From: Acidobacteriota bacterium
GTDB lineage: Bacteria > Acidobacteriota > Terriglobia > Acidiferrales > UBA7541
Direction of reading: 5' to 3'
Assembly: GCA_003224055.1 (NCBI GenBank)
Contig: QHYE01000107.1
Location: 1-61,647 of the forward strand
DNA: 61,647 nucleotides
The notes under the pieces are model-generated. The model did not search any database, was not told the DNA's origin, and saw nothing but the letters and a program-made list of their open reading frames with translations. Shown here one piece after another: positions 9,672 to 18,911 of the stretch (positions are counted from its first letter, which is position 1; each line of letters begins with the position of its first letter). The position numbers and the translations under genes were made by a program.

Positions 9672-12179
9672 TCATTCATAGCGCAGCGCCACGATGGGAT
9701 CGATTCGCGTCGCTCGCCGCGATGGGATGTAGCACGCAACAAAGGCCACCAGGCAGATAATCCCCAGCGATGTCAGATACACCGCTGCATCTCCCCCGTG
9801 TACCCCGTACAGCAGCGACTCGCTCAGCCGCCCCATCCCATACGCCGCTGGCAATCCTACCAGCGCACCCGTCAGAACCATCCATCCTACTTCCTTGAAT
9901 ACCAGCCCTCTGACATGCCCGGTGCCGGCCCCCAGCGCCAACCGAATTCCAATCTCACGCGTCCGCTGAACCACGAGGTACGCCAGTACGCCGTAAATCC
10001 CCAGCGCCGCCAGCAACGCAGCCAGCCCGCCAAACGCTACCGAAAGCCCCGCGACGACGCGCTCCGCAAACAAATCCTCGTCCACGACCCGCTGCACCGT
10101 TTTCAGGTCGTATATCGGCAAATTCGCGTTCGCTCCCCGAACCGTCTCCCGCATAGCGTTCGCGATCAATAAGGGGTCTTGTTGGCTGCGAACATAGAAA
10201 CTCATCCCGAAAAGTTTTCCGAACTGCGAGTACGGTTGATAGAAATACGGCCGATCCGTATCCCGGACGTGTGACTCTTTTGTGTCCTTCACCACTCCCA
10301 CGATCTCAATGTTCAGCTTCACATCGTCACCGGAGCCCATTCCGAAGTGCACTCCGATCGGGTTTCTCTTCGGAAAGAACTCCTTCACCATCGCCTCATT
10401 GATGATCGCCACTTTCGTATTCGTCGCTGTGTCCCCGGCATTGAATTCACGCCCGGAAAGCAACGGGATCCGCATCGTCGAAAAATAGTTCGGACTCACC
10501 GCGTCAAAATTTACGTGCCTATCATCAGTGTCCAGGTTTTGACGCCCTTCCACAATGATGTTCCCGCCCATGTCCGTTCCCGTCAGTACCGGAATCTGCG
10601 ACGACCCTACGCCCAGCACTCCCGGCAGCGCCCCCAGCCGTTCCCTCAATTGGTCGACCAGCGCCACCGTTCTGGGCGCGTTATAGCCGCTCAACTGCGG
10701 CGCAATCGAAAACGTGATCAGGTTCTCCGTGCTCAATCCCAGGTTCTGCTTTCTCAGGTTCCACAGCGTTCGTGCAAATAGCGCCCCGCCCGTCAGCAAC
10801 AGCAGCGTGAACGCCACCTGTCCCGCAACGAGGTACTTCCGGAATCGCACGTGCCCCGGCCCCGCGGACGTCGTCGAGCCTTGATCTTTCAGCATTTGCG
10901 AAACGCCTGTTTGCGTCGCGCGCCACGCCGGGATTAGCCCGAAAAGCATCGCCGAGACCACCGTGGCCGCTGCCGCAAACCCCAAGACGCTTCCATCCAC
11001 CCGGGACGTGATCCCTTTTACCCCTGCGTCAGAAACGACGGCTTGCGTCAAAATGTTCATGATCCACGTGCCCAAAATCAGCCCTAGAACCCCTCCCCCT
11101 AGCGCGCACAGCAAGCTCTCTATTAGTAGTTGCTGCATCATTCGCCCCGGCGAAGCCCCTAGTGCCGACCGAATCGCAAACTCCCGCTGTCGTGCCGCAG
11201 CCTTCGCCAGCAGTAGATTCGCCACGTTGGTACACGCAATCAGCAGAACCAGCGCCACCATCGCAAACAGCGCCATTAGCGCGGGCCCCGAATCCCGCTG
11301 GACCGTCGTCCTACCTTGCCCCCCGGGATACAGCACAATCTTCTTGCCTAGAAATTCCTGCCGTTCTTTTCCTTCGCGCAGCTTGAGGGTCGCAGCTTGC
11401 TGCTCCAGCAGCCCCGGGTAGTCGACGTTGATCCCCGCCTGCGCCTGCTCGACGGAAATGCCCGGCTTCCGTCGCGCCAGCACCGCCAAAAACGAATCAT
11501 TCCAGTCGTCCAGCCCATTCCGGATCGGTGTCATCTGCCCCTTCATCGTCATGGGTACAAAAATGTCCGGCGTCTGTCCCACCTGGATGCCGCTGAACCC
11601 TGATTGCGCCACTCCGACAATCGTCATTTCCGCGTTATTCACCAGAATCGCCTGATTCAACACGCCCGAATCGCCGCCAAAATGCCGTGTCCAGTAGGAA
11701 TGGCTCAACACAAGTACGGGGTGTGCCCCCTGCACGTCGTCATCGGCAGGCGAAAGCACTCGGCCTAGGACCGGCCGCACGCCCAGCACATCGAAATAGT
11801 TCCCGGTTACCAATTCGCCAGACCCGCGCTCCGTCTGCCCATGACTCGCGATGCTGGCCTCAAATGGATACCGCGCGATCACTCCATTGAATACCGCGGT
11901 GTTCTTCGCCAGCCCCTTATAAAGCGGGTACGAAAAAATCTCCGAATCGTCGCCATCGCTCCACACGTGCCCCCGCTTCGGTCCAGGCGACTTCAGAATG
12001 ACCAACTCGCCCGGATTCCGAACCGGAAGCCGTCGCAACAACACTTGATTGAGCAGGGAAAAAATCGCGGTGTTCGCGCCAATGCCCAGCGCCAGTGTCA
12101 AAACCGCAATCGCCGTAAATCCCGGATGCTTCGCCAGCATTCGCAGGCCGTAGCGCACGTCCTGCCAGAGCGCGTGCAT
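9672..12179 (-). CDS. duplicated FtsX/MacB-type ABC permease (ADOP family), first copy
   Basis: 835 aa. The N-terminus LWQDVRYGLRMLAKHPGF then [18 protein letters not shown], a periplasmic MacB-PCD domain, a central FtsX bundle (MALFAMVALVLLIACTNVAN), a second MacB-PCD domain and a C-terminal FtsX bundle (REIGIRLALGAGTG) give the duplicated architecture. It ends IDPIVALRYE. The ATG at 12177-12179 has a good AGGAGG site. It is the first permease after the membrane-fusion protein (60-base gap), so it and the fusion protein most likely belong together. Confidence 0.93.
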   Translation of the reverse strand: MHALWQDVRYGLRMLAKHPGFTAIAVLTLALGIGANTAIFSLLNQVLLRRLPVRNPGELVILKSPGPKRGHVWSDGDDSEIFSYPLYKGLAKNTAVFNGVIARYPFEASIASHGQTERGSGELVTGNYFDVLGVRPVLGRVLSPADDDVQGAHPVLVLSHSYWTRHFGGDSGVLNQAILVNNAEMTIVGVAQSGFSGIQVGQTPDIFVPMTMKGQMTPIRNGLDDWNDSFLAVLARRKPGISVEQAQAGINVDYPGLLEQQAATLKLREGKERQEFLGKKIVLYPGGQGRTTVQRDSGPALMALFAMVALVLLIACTNVANLLLAKAAARQREFAIRSALGASPGRMMQQLLIESLLCALGGGVLGLILGTWIMNILTQAVVSDAGVKGITSRVDGSVLGFAAAATVVSAMLFGLIPAWRATQTGVSQMLKDQGSTTSAGPGHVRFRKYLVAGQVAFTLLLLTGGALFARTLWNLRKQNLGLSTENLITFSIAPQLSGYNAPRTVALVDQLRERLGALPGVLGVGSSQIPVLTGTDMGGNIIVEGRQNLDTDDRHVNFDAVSPNYFSTMRIPLLSGREFNAGDTATNTKVAIINEAMVKEFFPKRNPIGVHFGMGSGDDVKLNIEIVGVVKDTKESHVRDTDRPYFYQPYSQFGKLFGMSFYVRSQQDPLLIANAMRETVRGANANLPIYDLKTVQRVVDEDLFAERVVAGLSVAFGGLAALLAALGIYGVLAYLVVQRTREIGIRLALGAGTGHVRGLVFKEVGWMVLTGALVGLPAAYGMGRLSESLLYGVHGGDAAVYLTSLGIICLVAFVACYIPSRRATRIDPIVALRYE

Positions 12180-12239
12180 TCTTTGCCTCCTGCGATTAGG
12201 GATTCAAGAATCTCCTGTCGCCCGCAACACCGGAAATTG

Positions 12240-13493
12240 TTATCGCAGCCGGATGCGGTCGAAGTTGTCCCACGCGGACATGTCGGAGAGAATCACTTTG
12301 TCTCCCACCTTCAACCCTTGCACCACTTCAATCGTGTTCACCGAGCTCCGCCCCAGCTTTACATTGACGCGTACTGCCTCCGAACCGTCATCCACAAGCT
12401 TGAAAATTCCAATCGTGCTGTCCGCTTGCCCATGAACCGGCCGTCCCACGAAGAGCACGTCTTTCAGGTTCTCCAACTCCACCGTGCCGTCCACGCTCAA
12501 ATCCGGCCTCGCCCCGTTCGGCAGCGGATCCGTGATCGACACGTCCACGGTAACCGTGCCGTTCACCACGGAAGGATCGATCCGCGAAACGTGCCCATTC
12601 ACCACACCGTTCCGCGTGTCAATCGTCGCTTTTTGCCCAATGGTCACGTCTTTCGCTTGCGTCTCCGCAATCTTAATTTCAGCTTTCAGTTTCTTCGGAT
12701 CGGCCACCCGCGCCAAATTCGTTCCAGGCGTCACATGCTGCCCCACCTCCACCGGCACAAGCTGCAAAACGCCATCGATGCCGGCGCGAACATGCAGCGC
12801 ATCCAACTGGCTCCTTTTCAGTTGATAGAGCGCTTTCTGTTGGTTAATTTTTGCCTGCTGGGCGGCCAGCCGCGCCCTTGCGGAATCGGCGGCGACTTTC
12901 GTCCGTTCCCCCTCCAGTTGGACGCGGATCGCCAATTGCTCCTCCCTCACTTTGGAGAGATTCCTGATGTGGTCAGACCCGATCCCCTCTTTGAATAACT
13001 TTTCGTCTACATCATGTTGCAGGTGGGCCTGCTCGTAATCACTGCGCACGGCGGCTTCGTTCGCTTTCTGGTTCATCAGTTCGCTGTTGACTTGCACTTG
13101 CAGGTTCGCATACTCCGCTTCCGCGCCTTTGAGCTGGAATTCCGCGTCCAGCGCGTCTCGCTGCAAAGTCGGGTCGCTCAGTTCCATAATGACGGAATTT
13201 GCCTTGACGATAGCCCCCGGACGCAATACCCAGCGGTCCACTCGGGAGTCCGTCTGCGCTGGAATCCAGCGAATATCTTCGGGTACCAGCGTCCCCAGCC
13301 CGCGCACTTCGCGCAGCATCGGCCCGCGTTTCACTTCGTCCGGCCAAATCGTGGCGCGGTCTACCGTGGGCGCCGCCGGCCGCAGCCGCGAGAGCCCGTA
13401 GGTCACGCCCCCGACTAACAGGATAGCGACGGTCGCATACACGATCCGCCGGATTTTCTTTGCTCTTGCGTTGGATGGTCGTTGAATGTCCAT
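12240..13493 (-). CDS. HlyD/MacA-like membrane fusion (periplasmic adaptor) protein
   Basis: 417 aa from the ATG at 13491-13493; the frame extends nine codons further to a TTG, but neither has a good ribosome site. A basic N-terminus is followed by one membrane anchor (about 19-37, VYATVAILLVGGVTYGL). Then come a barrel/lipoyl half (IPAQTDSRVDRWVLRPGAIV), a long alpha-hairpin coiled coil (about 105-205), the second lipoyl half (HVRAGIDGVLQLVPVEVGQ) and a C-terminal beta-barrel region (VQGLKVGDKVILSDMSAWD). This adaptor joins an inner-membrane ABC permease to the periplasm or an outer-membrane channel. It is the first gene of the minus-strand ABC operon. No TolC-like gene is in the window. Confidence 0.9.
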   Translation of the reverse strand: MDIQRPSNARAKKIRRIVYATVAILLVGGVTYGLSRLRPAAPTVDRATIWPDEVKRGPMLREVRGLGTLVPEDIRWIPAQTDSRVDRWVLRPGAIVKANSVIMELSDPTLQRDALDAEFQLKGAEAEYANLQVQVNSELMNQKANEAAVRSDYEQAHLQHDVDEKLFKEGIGSDHIRNLSKVREEQLAIRVQLEGERTKVAADSARARLAAQQAKINQQKALYQLKRSQLDALHVRAGIDGVLQLVPVEVGQHVTPGTNLARVADPKKLKAEIKIAETQAKDVTIGQKATIDTRNGVVNGHVSRIDPSVVNGTVTVDVSITDPLPNGARPDLSVDGTVELENLKDVLFVGRPVHGQADSTIGIFKLVDDGSEAVRVNVKLGRSSVNTIEVVQGLKVGDKVILSDMSAWDNFDRIRLR

Positions 13494-13989
13494 GATGTTG
13501 TGCCACTGTATAGAACGCAACTCGCCTGCCCCGTGTTCCCCTCCGTAAGTCTACGCCTTTTCAACGTCTTAGCCTGCCTCCTTTTGCGGCAGCCCCTTCA
13601 GATTGCCCGGAAATGGGATTCCCCGTCCCGCCTTCGGACAAACTCAGCCCCGCACACTCTTCGCCCCGAGCGCTCTCACCAATCCCTTTGACGTCTCAAC
13701 CCCCCATCCGGTCTTGAGCGAAGTGCCTGCGCGTGCGCCGCTGGGCCGACCAGGAGATCTCCCGCTCTGTTCCCGCTGGTTGTGACCGCATAGTTCGGGT
13801 GCTTGGCGCCGGCCATGGCGCCTTACCTGAGCGGATTTTAACTCTTGTACACCACTTTGCTCACTCAAATTCTCGGTTCTCGCAGTAGTCCCCTTGTTAG
13901 CTCCGACGCCAATTTATGCCCTATGAGTCTTTCAAGCCGCAAATTCTTCAGCGAGTTACAGCTCCGTTCGAATGATACCCAGAAAGTAA
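13494..13989. other. intergenic region without a supportable gene
   Basis: Upstream of the membrane-fusion gene. Short frames exist but none has family features or a ribosome site. A small dyad made of two GGCGCC hexamers separated by six bases lies at 13805-13822. The promoter of the minus-strand ABC operon should be here, but I could not pick a convincing one. Confidence 0.5.
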
Positions 13990-14018
13990 TTGACAAGCGC
14001 AGTACTTTGTGGTATTCT
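13990..14018 (+). promoter_or_regulatory. near-consensus housekeeping promoter
   Basis: TTGACA at 13990-13995, a 17-base spacer and TATTCT at 14013-14018. Transcription would start near 14025, about 460 bases before the next supportable start codon (14486). It therefore drives either a long 5' leader of the yceH-like gene or a separate small RNA. Confidence 0.6.
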
Positions 14019-14485
14019 CTAGCGTGTTTGTTTACATTGACCCTCGAGTTGTCGATCAAAATCTCTATCGCTCCGCCCCTCTTCCGTCACGTGAGGGAAA
14101 AACCGTCACCGCAAGTTCTTTAGAATCTGCATTTACAAACCGTGACGCCTGCAACTCCTTTAGAATGTGCTTTTACGAGAATTGCCGGGTGTCTCTAGAG
14201 CAAACGTCCCTATTCCTAAAGTTTCACTTTAACTTGGTCGCTCATCACCCGCGCTTGGCTCCCGACTCGCCACTTTTTTCGCCCTTTCCTTTCATACGTT
14301 TACGCACTCTTTCATTTTCCGTGTCCCGTAAGTTCTGTGTTTGCCACTCATACGAAAACGGCCGGGTGTGTACCAACAATTCCCATTCTGGAACTGAAGA
14401 ACTGGGCTGGACGGTGGGCTCCCTCCCTCTTCACCAGTCACTAGTCACCAGTTACCTCCCACCAATCGTTGTATCATTCCACCCC
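14019..14485 (+). other. long untranslated leader or small-RNA region
   Basis: No frame here looks like a protein; the one open frame that joins the YceH frame (from 14009) lacks a ribosome site and resembles no YceH N-terminus. The stretch is AT-richer than its surroundings and contains imperfect 40-base repeats (see 14111-14192 and 14328-14369). Confidence 0.4.
14111..14192 (+). repeat. tandem pair of imperfect ~41-base intergenic repeats
   Basis: Unit A (14111-14150) and unit B (14151-14192) abut exactly and share GCAAsTyCTTTAGAATsTGC and a following TTTAC. Unit B ends in GCCGGGTGT. A diverged third unit (14328-14369) starts GTAAGTTCTGTG and ends with ACGAAAACGGCCGGGTGT. They lie between a strong promoter and the yceH-like gene. 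Their role is unknown. Confidence 0.5.
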
Positions 14486-15142
14486 GTGAACATCCTCCTG
14501 ACTGACGTCGAGTGCCGCGTGCTGGGCTCCCTTGTCGAAAAAGAAATCACCACTCCTGAATATTACCCGCTCTCCTTGAACGGCCTCGTCAATGCTTGCA
14601 ACCAGAAATCGAACCGGGAACCCGCCACGAATCTCGACGAAGCGGCCGTCCGCCAGGCGCTCCATTCTTTGAGCGAGCAATCCCTCGTCCGCTCCGTCAG
14701 CGCCGCGGACAGCCGCGTCACCAAGTACGAGCACCGCCTGCAGGAAGCCTTCAACTTCTATCGCCACGAAATCGCCATTCTCTGTGTCCTGCTCTTGCGC
14801 GGCCCCCAGACGCCCGGCGAACTCCGCACGCGCGCCGAGCGGATGCACCCCTTCGACGATCGCGGCGCCGTGCAATCCAGCCTGCAACACCTGATGAAGC
14901 GCGAGCCGGCCCTCGTCAAGGTTCTTCCCCGGCAGCCCGGCACCAAAGAGGCGCGCTACGCCCATCTACTCGCCGGCGATGTGGAAGTTAGCGACGCCAG
15001 GCCCGCATTCGAGGCCACTGCCGCCAGTCTCAACGCTGATGGCGAGCGCATCGCCATCCTGGAAGAGAAAATCGCAGGTCTTCAGAAAGAGATTGCCGAA
15101 TTGCGGCAGCAGTTCGCGGTGTTCCGAAAGCAGTTCGAGTAG
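14486..15142 (+). CDS. YceH-family (DUF480) winged-helix protein
   Basis: 218 aa from GTG 14486. The opening LTDVECRVLGSLVEKEITTP, then YYPLSLNGLVNACNQKSNREP, is the diagnostic start of the YceH/DUF480 family. Two tandem winged-helix domains follow (second around GPQTPGELRTRAERMHPF), and a C-terminal coiled coil (about 180-218, ERIAILEEKIAGLQKEIAEL) closes the protein. Family members are cytoplasmic and of poorly known function, possibly DNA-binding. The frame is open further upstream, but the family begins here. It is monocistronic on the plus strand, followed by a CheB fragment. Confidence 0.9.
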   Translation: MNILLTDVECRVLGSLVEKEITTPEYYPLSLNGLVNACNQKSNREPATNLDEAAVRQALHSLSEQSLVRSVSAADSRVTKYEHRLQEAFNFYRHEIAILCVLLLRGPQTPGELRTRAERMHPFDDRGAVQSSLQHLMKREPALVKVLPRQPGTKEARYAHLLAGDVEVSDARPAFEATAASLNADGERIAILEEKIAGLQKEIAELRQQFAVFRKQFE

Positions 15143-15177
15143 AGAGTCGCCGCCAGGCGCGGGCACTCGTTCTCAGT

Positions 15178-15584
15178 GGAGAATTGCAGACAACGCTAAG
15201 AAGTCAGAGCCGAAGAAACGGACCCCACCCAAAGCCTCCAAACTGGAAGCCGCGGTTCACTCAGCCCCGAAAGACGATCTGCTGATCGCCGCGGTCGGCG
15301 CTTCCGCCGGCGGTATTGAAGCCTTTACGGAATTGATGATCAATCTGCCGGCGGACTCGGGCATGGCGTTTGTGCTAGTGCAGCACCTGGACCCGAAACA
15401 TCGCAGTGTGCTGACCGAATTGCTTTCCAAGAAAACCGCGATGCGCGTAACAGAAGTGACCGATGGGATGAAAGTGGAGCGCGACCACGTCTGCGTTCCG
15501 TTGATTTTCCTCTTGAGAATCCGGCACGGTGCAGAGAAGTGGATCGCTCCGCGGCGGCTGCCAAAACGCTCGGCGGGTTTTTGA
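15178..15584 (+). pseudogene. truncated CheB methylesterase-domain fragment
   Basis: After a basic linker (AKKSEPKKRTPPKASKLE) the frame reads VGASAGGIEAFTELM, then MAFVLVQHLDPKHRS and VTEVTDGMKVERDHVCVP. This is the first half of the CheB-type catalytic domain found in CheB-CheR fusion proteins; the active-site Ser is in GASAGG and a conserved His in QHLDP. After the VCVP point, where the family continues with PPNT, similarity stops and the frame ends about 25 codons later. The rest of CheB, all of CheR and any PAS/kinase modules are missing. No good start codon is seen in the frame. Best read as a decayed remnant. Confidence 0.7.
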
Positions 15585-15635
15585 ATACGAGAAGCGTTCC
15601 GCGCACATAAGGGATTCGTTTTGATTACTCGAGGC

Positions 15636-15662
15636 TTGACACTAACTATCGCGTGTTATAAA
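15636..15662 (+). promoter_or_regulatory. probable promoter of the TonB receptor gene
   Basis: TTGACA (15636-15641), a 15-base spacer and TATAAA (15657-15662). The spacer is shorter than ideal, but both boxes are close to consensus. It lies 58 bases before the receptor ATG. Confidence 0.5.
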
Positions 15663-15719
15663 CCGTCGAACATTGAAACGTTCGTTGCATGCGGATGATT
15701 CTTCCGGGGGGAGGGTGTG

Positions 15720-18700
15720 ATGAACCGAATCAAGCGGATGACGGTTCTACTGGTCTGCTCGTTTGCTTGCCTGTTTGCACTGGTTTCCTTCTATGCGACG
15801 GATGCCTCCGGTCAGGCGGTATCGGCAACACTCATCGGAAGAATCACGGACGCGTCGGGCGGCAGCATTGCCAAAGCCAGCGTAACAGTCCTCAATGCCG
15901 CGACGGGGTTTTCGCGGTCGGCGCAAACCTCCGACGCTGGGGAATACACGATTCCGGCTCTTCCGGCAGGCGACTATTCAGTGACCGTGGTATTCAGCGG
16001 GTTTGGGAAGCAGACAAAAAACATTACGTTACAAGTGGGGCAGTCCGCGGCGCTCGACTTCACCATGTCACCGGGCGAAGTAGCGCAAAAAGTGGAGGTC
16101 GATGCAACCTCCGAATTGGTGGAATCGACGAGGACGCAGGTAAGTACCGTGATCACGGAGCGCCAGATTATCAATCTGCCGGTGAATGGCCGCGAATTCA
16201 TAAACTTCGCACTTCTTTCGCCGTCCGTGACTATTGGCGACACGACGTCAGGCAGCACGGATGTGATCGTCGAGCCGGTGACCAAGCTCTCCTTCGCGGG
16301 ACAGAATATCCACTACAACTTTATTGCCGTGGACGGCGCCGACGACATTTCCACGGCTTCGGGGATCCAGCGCGGGACGCCGCCGCAGGAATCCGTGCAG
16401 GAATTTCGCGTGATCAATTCGGATTACTCCACAGAATTTGGACGCGCCGTCGGCGGCATCGTCAACATCATCACCAAGAGCGGAACCAATGACTGGCACG
16501 GAAGCGTCTACGAGTATTTCCGGAACGATACACTCGACGCTATCAACCTGCTGCAAGCAAGCGGGGCACACGTCCTGCGACAAAACCAATTCGGCGCGGC
16601 GATCGGCGGGCCTATTCAGAAGGATAAGACCTTTCTATACGCGAACTACGAGGCGCAGCTCCGCGGCGAATCGCCTTTCTATAATTCCGCCGTCCTCACC
16701 AACATTACGTCCATCAACAATTTCAAGACTTCTTTCAACCTTCCTGTCGAGCCGAATCTCGGCAGCGTCCTGCGCACGAATGACACCGACAACGGCTTTG
16801 TCCGCCTCGATCGCAGTATCGGAACAAACCAGAACTTTTTCGTCCGCTATTTCGTCAATGACGGCCGCCTGCTGAACCAGTCGCCGCTCAATGACGGATT
16901 CGACTTGCCGTCCGCGTTCAAAAACAATTTCTACCGCGATCAGTCAATTGCCGGCACCCTCGCTTCTGTAGTCAATCCCAAGGTGGTGAATGAGTTGCGT
17001 GTGCAATTTGCACGGCGATCGTTTGATTTCCCGACGGTCACCACGCAACCACACCTCGAAGTTTCCAACACTTTTACGACCGGGGTAAACCGGGGCAATC
17101 CGGATTTCTACCGTGAATCACGCTTCGAACTGGTCGACAATGTCACGCTTAGCCGCGACCGCCATACCATCAGCTTTGGCGGCAATTACAATTTCGTCCA
17201 CACCACCGAATCCTTTCCGCTCTTCTATCCCTTCGAAGGCGATTTTGGCTGCATCTTTGCGAGCCAGTGTCCGTTTAGTCTGCAAGCGGGTTCGCCATTC
17301 GTGCTGTTCTTCGAGCGCTTCCTGGCTCCCAACTTCACTGAACCCACTTTTGACAAAGCGGTCTTTCAAGGGGGCAGAATTACACCTGCTATCCGCAATG
17401 AGGCGAAGGGCACCCTAAACCATACTTATAATGGCCTGTACATCCAGGACAAATGGCGTGCGACCAGCCGCCTCACCCTTAACGGCGGATTGCGTTGGGA
17501 GTGGGAGACTTGGCCTTCGAACGTCCTCGACACGCAGTGGAAGAATTTCGATCCCCGTTTGGGCCTGGCGTACAACGTCGGGACGAGTCGTCACGTGGTT
17601 GTCCGCGCCGGCTTCGGGCTCTTTCACGGCATGATTCCAGCGCCGCTGCTTGCCTGTCAGCTACCTTCGTGCGGCGGAACAAAAGGAAAGTATCCAGGCC
17701 GGCCGTTTGAAGATTCACTGGATGCCAAGACGCGGCTCTTCGCCTTCGCGAGCGGGCCGAATATTACTTCCATCGCGTTGGCTGACATGCTCGGGGGAAC
17801 GTACCCTGATGCCGCGCCGCTAGGTTTCTGTCCCGGTGGGACGGTTTCCGGCTGCGGTTTCTTTGGGGATGCCACAATCGTGCGCTTCGTGAAGGATCAC
17901 AAAAATCCGTACGGAATTCAGGCGAGTCTAGCGGTGGAATTCGAACCGCTGCCAGACACAACCGTCAGCATCAGCGGACTGCACGTTCGGGGCGTGCACC
18001 TCGGCAGCTTCTTCAACGTAAATCAGCCGGACCCGTCCGGGCAGGCGATGGTGCACGACTCACTGGGTCGCAGTGGCTTGAAGAACACCTACTTTTGTCC
18101 CGTTGCCATCTGCGGACAGGGCATTCCCGGCTCGCGCAGTGCCGGTCCTGGTTTTCCCACTTTGTACGCCGTTTACTTTGAAGCGACGTCCCGATGGGAT
18201 TCGCAATACGACGGACTCCTAATCAACGTGAACAAGCGGCTTGCACATAACTTTTCCTACGGCATCAGCTACACATGGTCGAAGTCCATCGACAATGGCC
18301 CGAATCCCAGCTTCGTGCTGATTCCACAAGACAGCCAGAATTTCCGCGCGGAGCGCGCGCTGTCTTCTGACGACGTCCGGAACCGGATCGTGCTCAATGC
18401 GACGGTAACGACGCCCAAAACATGGAACCCCTTCGCGCGGGACTTTCTGTTTGGCATTATTACCAGCATTCAATCGCCGATGCGCTTCACGAAGTTCGCC
18501 GGCTTCGACGCGAACGGCGACATTTTTGGAAACAACGACCGCGTAGGCATCGAGCCGCGCAACACCTTCATTGGCGATAATTTCCGTTCCGTGGATGTGC
18601 GCGTCTCTCGCAAGTTTGATTTCCGCGAGAAGCGCAGCCTCGAATTCATCGCCGAAGCGTTCAACCTCTCCAACACTTTGAACGTTCGGTACTTCAATAC

Positions 18701-18863
18701 GGTTTATGGCGCCGCAGATTTCTGCCCATTTAGTCCGGGTACAGGTGGTTGTCCGGCGACGTCCTCCGGTTTCCCCGAAGGTTCGCCGAATCAGTACTAT
18801 GGGACACCGCGGGCTGTAAACAATCCGCGGCAGATTCAGTTGGCGTTGAAATTTAGTTTCTAA
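15720..18863 (+). CDS. TonB-dependent receptor, Oar-like, with carboxypeptidase-regulatory domain
   Basis: 1047 aa from ATG 15720 (GGGGGAGG upstream; a GTG one codon earlier is possible). The signal peptide is about residues 1-31, with likely cleavage near ASGQA. A CarboxypepD_reg-like beta-sandwich follows (about 36-115: GRITDASGGSIAKASVTVLN, then YTIPALPAGDYSVTV). The plug domain (about 130-240) contains LPVNGREFINF and the signature VQEFRVINSDYSTEFGRAVG, then a large beta-barrel with ending VNNPRQIQLALKFSF. These proteins take up oligosaccharides or other polymers across the outer membrane, powered by TonB. No SusD-like partner is nearby, as usual for acidobacterial members. The substrate is unknown. 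Confidence 0.93.
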   Translation: MNRIKRMTVLLVCSFACLFALVSFYATDASGQAVSATLIGRITDASGGSIAKASVTVLNAATGFSRSAQTSDAGEYTIPALPAGDYSVTVVFSGFGKQTKNITLQVGQSAALDFTMSPGEVAQKVEVDATSELVESTRTQVSTVITERQIINLPVNGREFINFALLSPSVTIGDTTSGSTDVIVEPVTKLSFAGQNIHYNFIAVDGADDISTASGIQRGTPPQESVQEFRVINSDYSTEFGRAVGGIVNIITKSGTNDWHGSVYEYFRNDTLDAINLLQASGAHVLRQNQFGAAIGGPIQKDKTFLYANYEAQLRGESPFYNSAVLTNITSINNFKTSFNLPVEPNLGSVLRTNDTDNGFVRLDRSIGTNQNFFVRYFVNDGRLLNQSPLNDGFDLPSAFKNNFYRDQSIAGTLASVVNPKVVNELRVQFARRSFDFPTVTTQPHLEVSNTFTTGVNRGNPDFYRESRFELVDNVTLSRDRHTISFGGNYNFVHTTESFPLFYPFEGDFGCIFASQCPFSLQAGSPFVLFFERFLAPNFTEPTFDKAVFQGGRITPAIRNEAKGTLNHTYNGLYIQDKWRATSRLTLNGGLRWEWETWPSNVLDTQWKNFDPRLGLAYNVGTSRHVVVRAGFGLFHGMIPAPLLACQLPSCGGTKGKYPGRPFEDSLDAKTRLFAFASGPNITSIALADMLGGTYPDAAPLGFCPGGTVSGCGFFGDATIVRFVKDHKNPYGIQASLAVEFEPLPDTTVSISGLHVRGVHLGSFFNVNQPDPSGQAMVHDSLGRSGLKNTYFCPVAICGQGIPGSRSAGPGFPTLYAVYFEATSRWDSQYDGLLINVNKRLAHNFSYGISYTWSKSIDNGPNPSFVLIPQDSQNFRAERALSSDDVRNRIVLNATVTTPKTWNPFARDFLFGIITSIQSPMRFTKFAGFDANGDIFGNNDRVGIEPRNTFIGDNFRSVDVRVSRKFDFREKRSLEFIAEAFNLSNTLNVRYFNTVYGAADFCPFSPGTGGCPATSSGFPEGSPNQYYGTPRAVNNPRQIQLALKFSF

Positions 18864-18911
18864 CCGCTTTGTTTCGGGGATTATAGCAAGCGAGAGCTGC
18901 AAAAAGCCGCT

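Noticed and set aside
11841-12998. 385-aa plus-strand open frame
   Set aside because: Antisense to the first permease and the adaptor; Arg/Pro/His-rich shadow.
13644-13868. 74-aa minus-strand frame before the adaptor gene
   Set aside because: Low-complexity Arg/Gly/Ser peptide without ribosome site; likely non-coding spacer.
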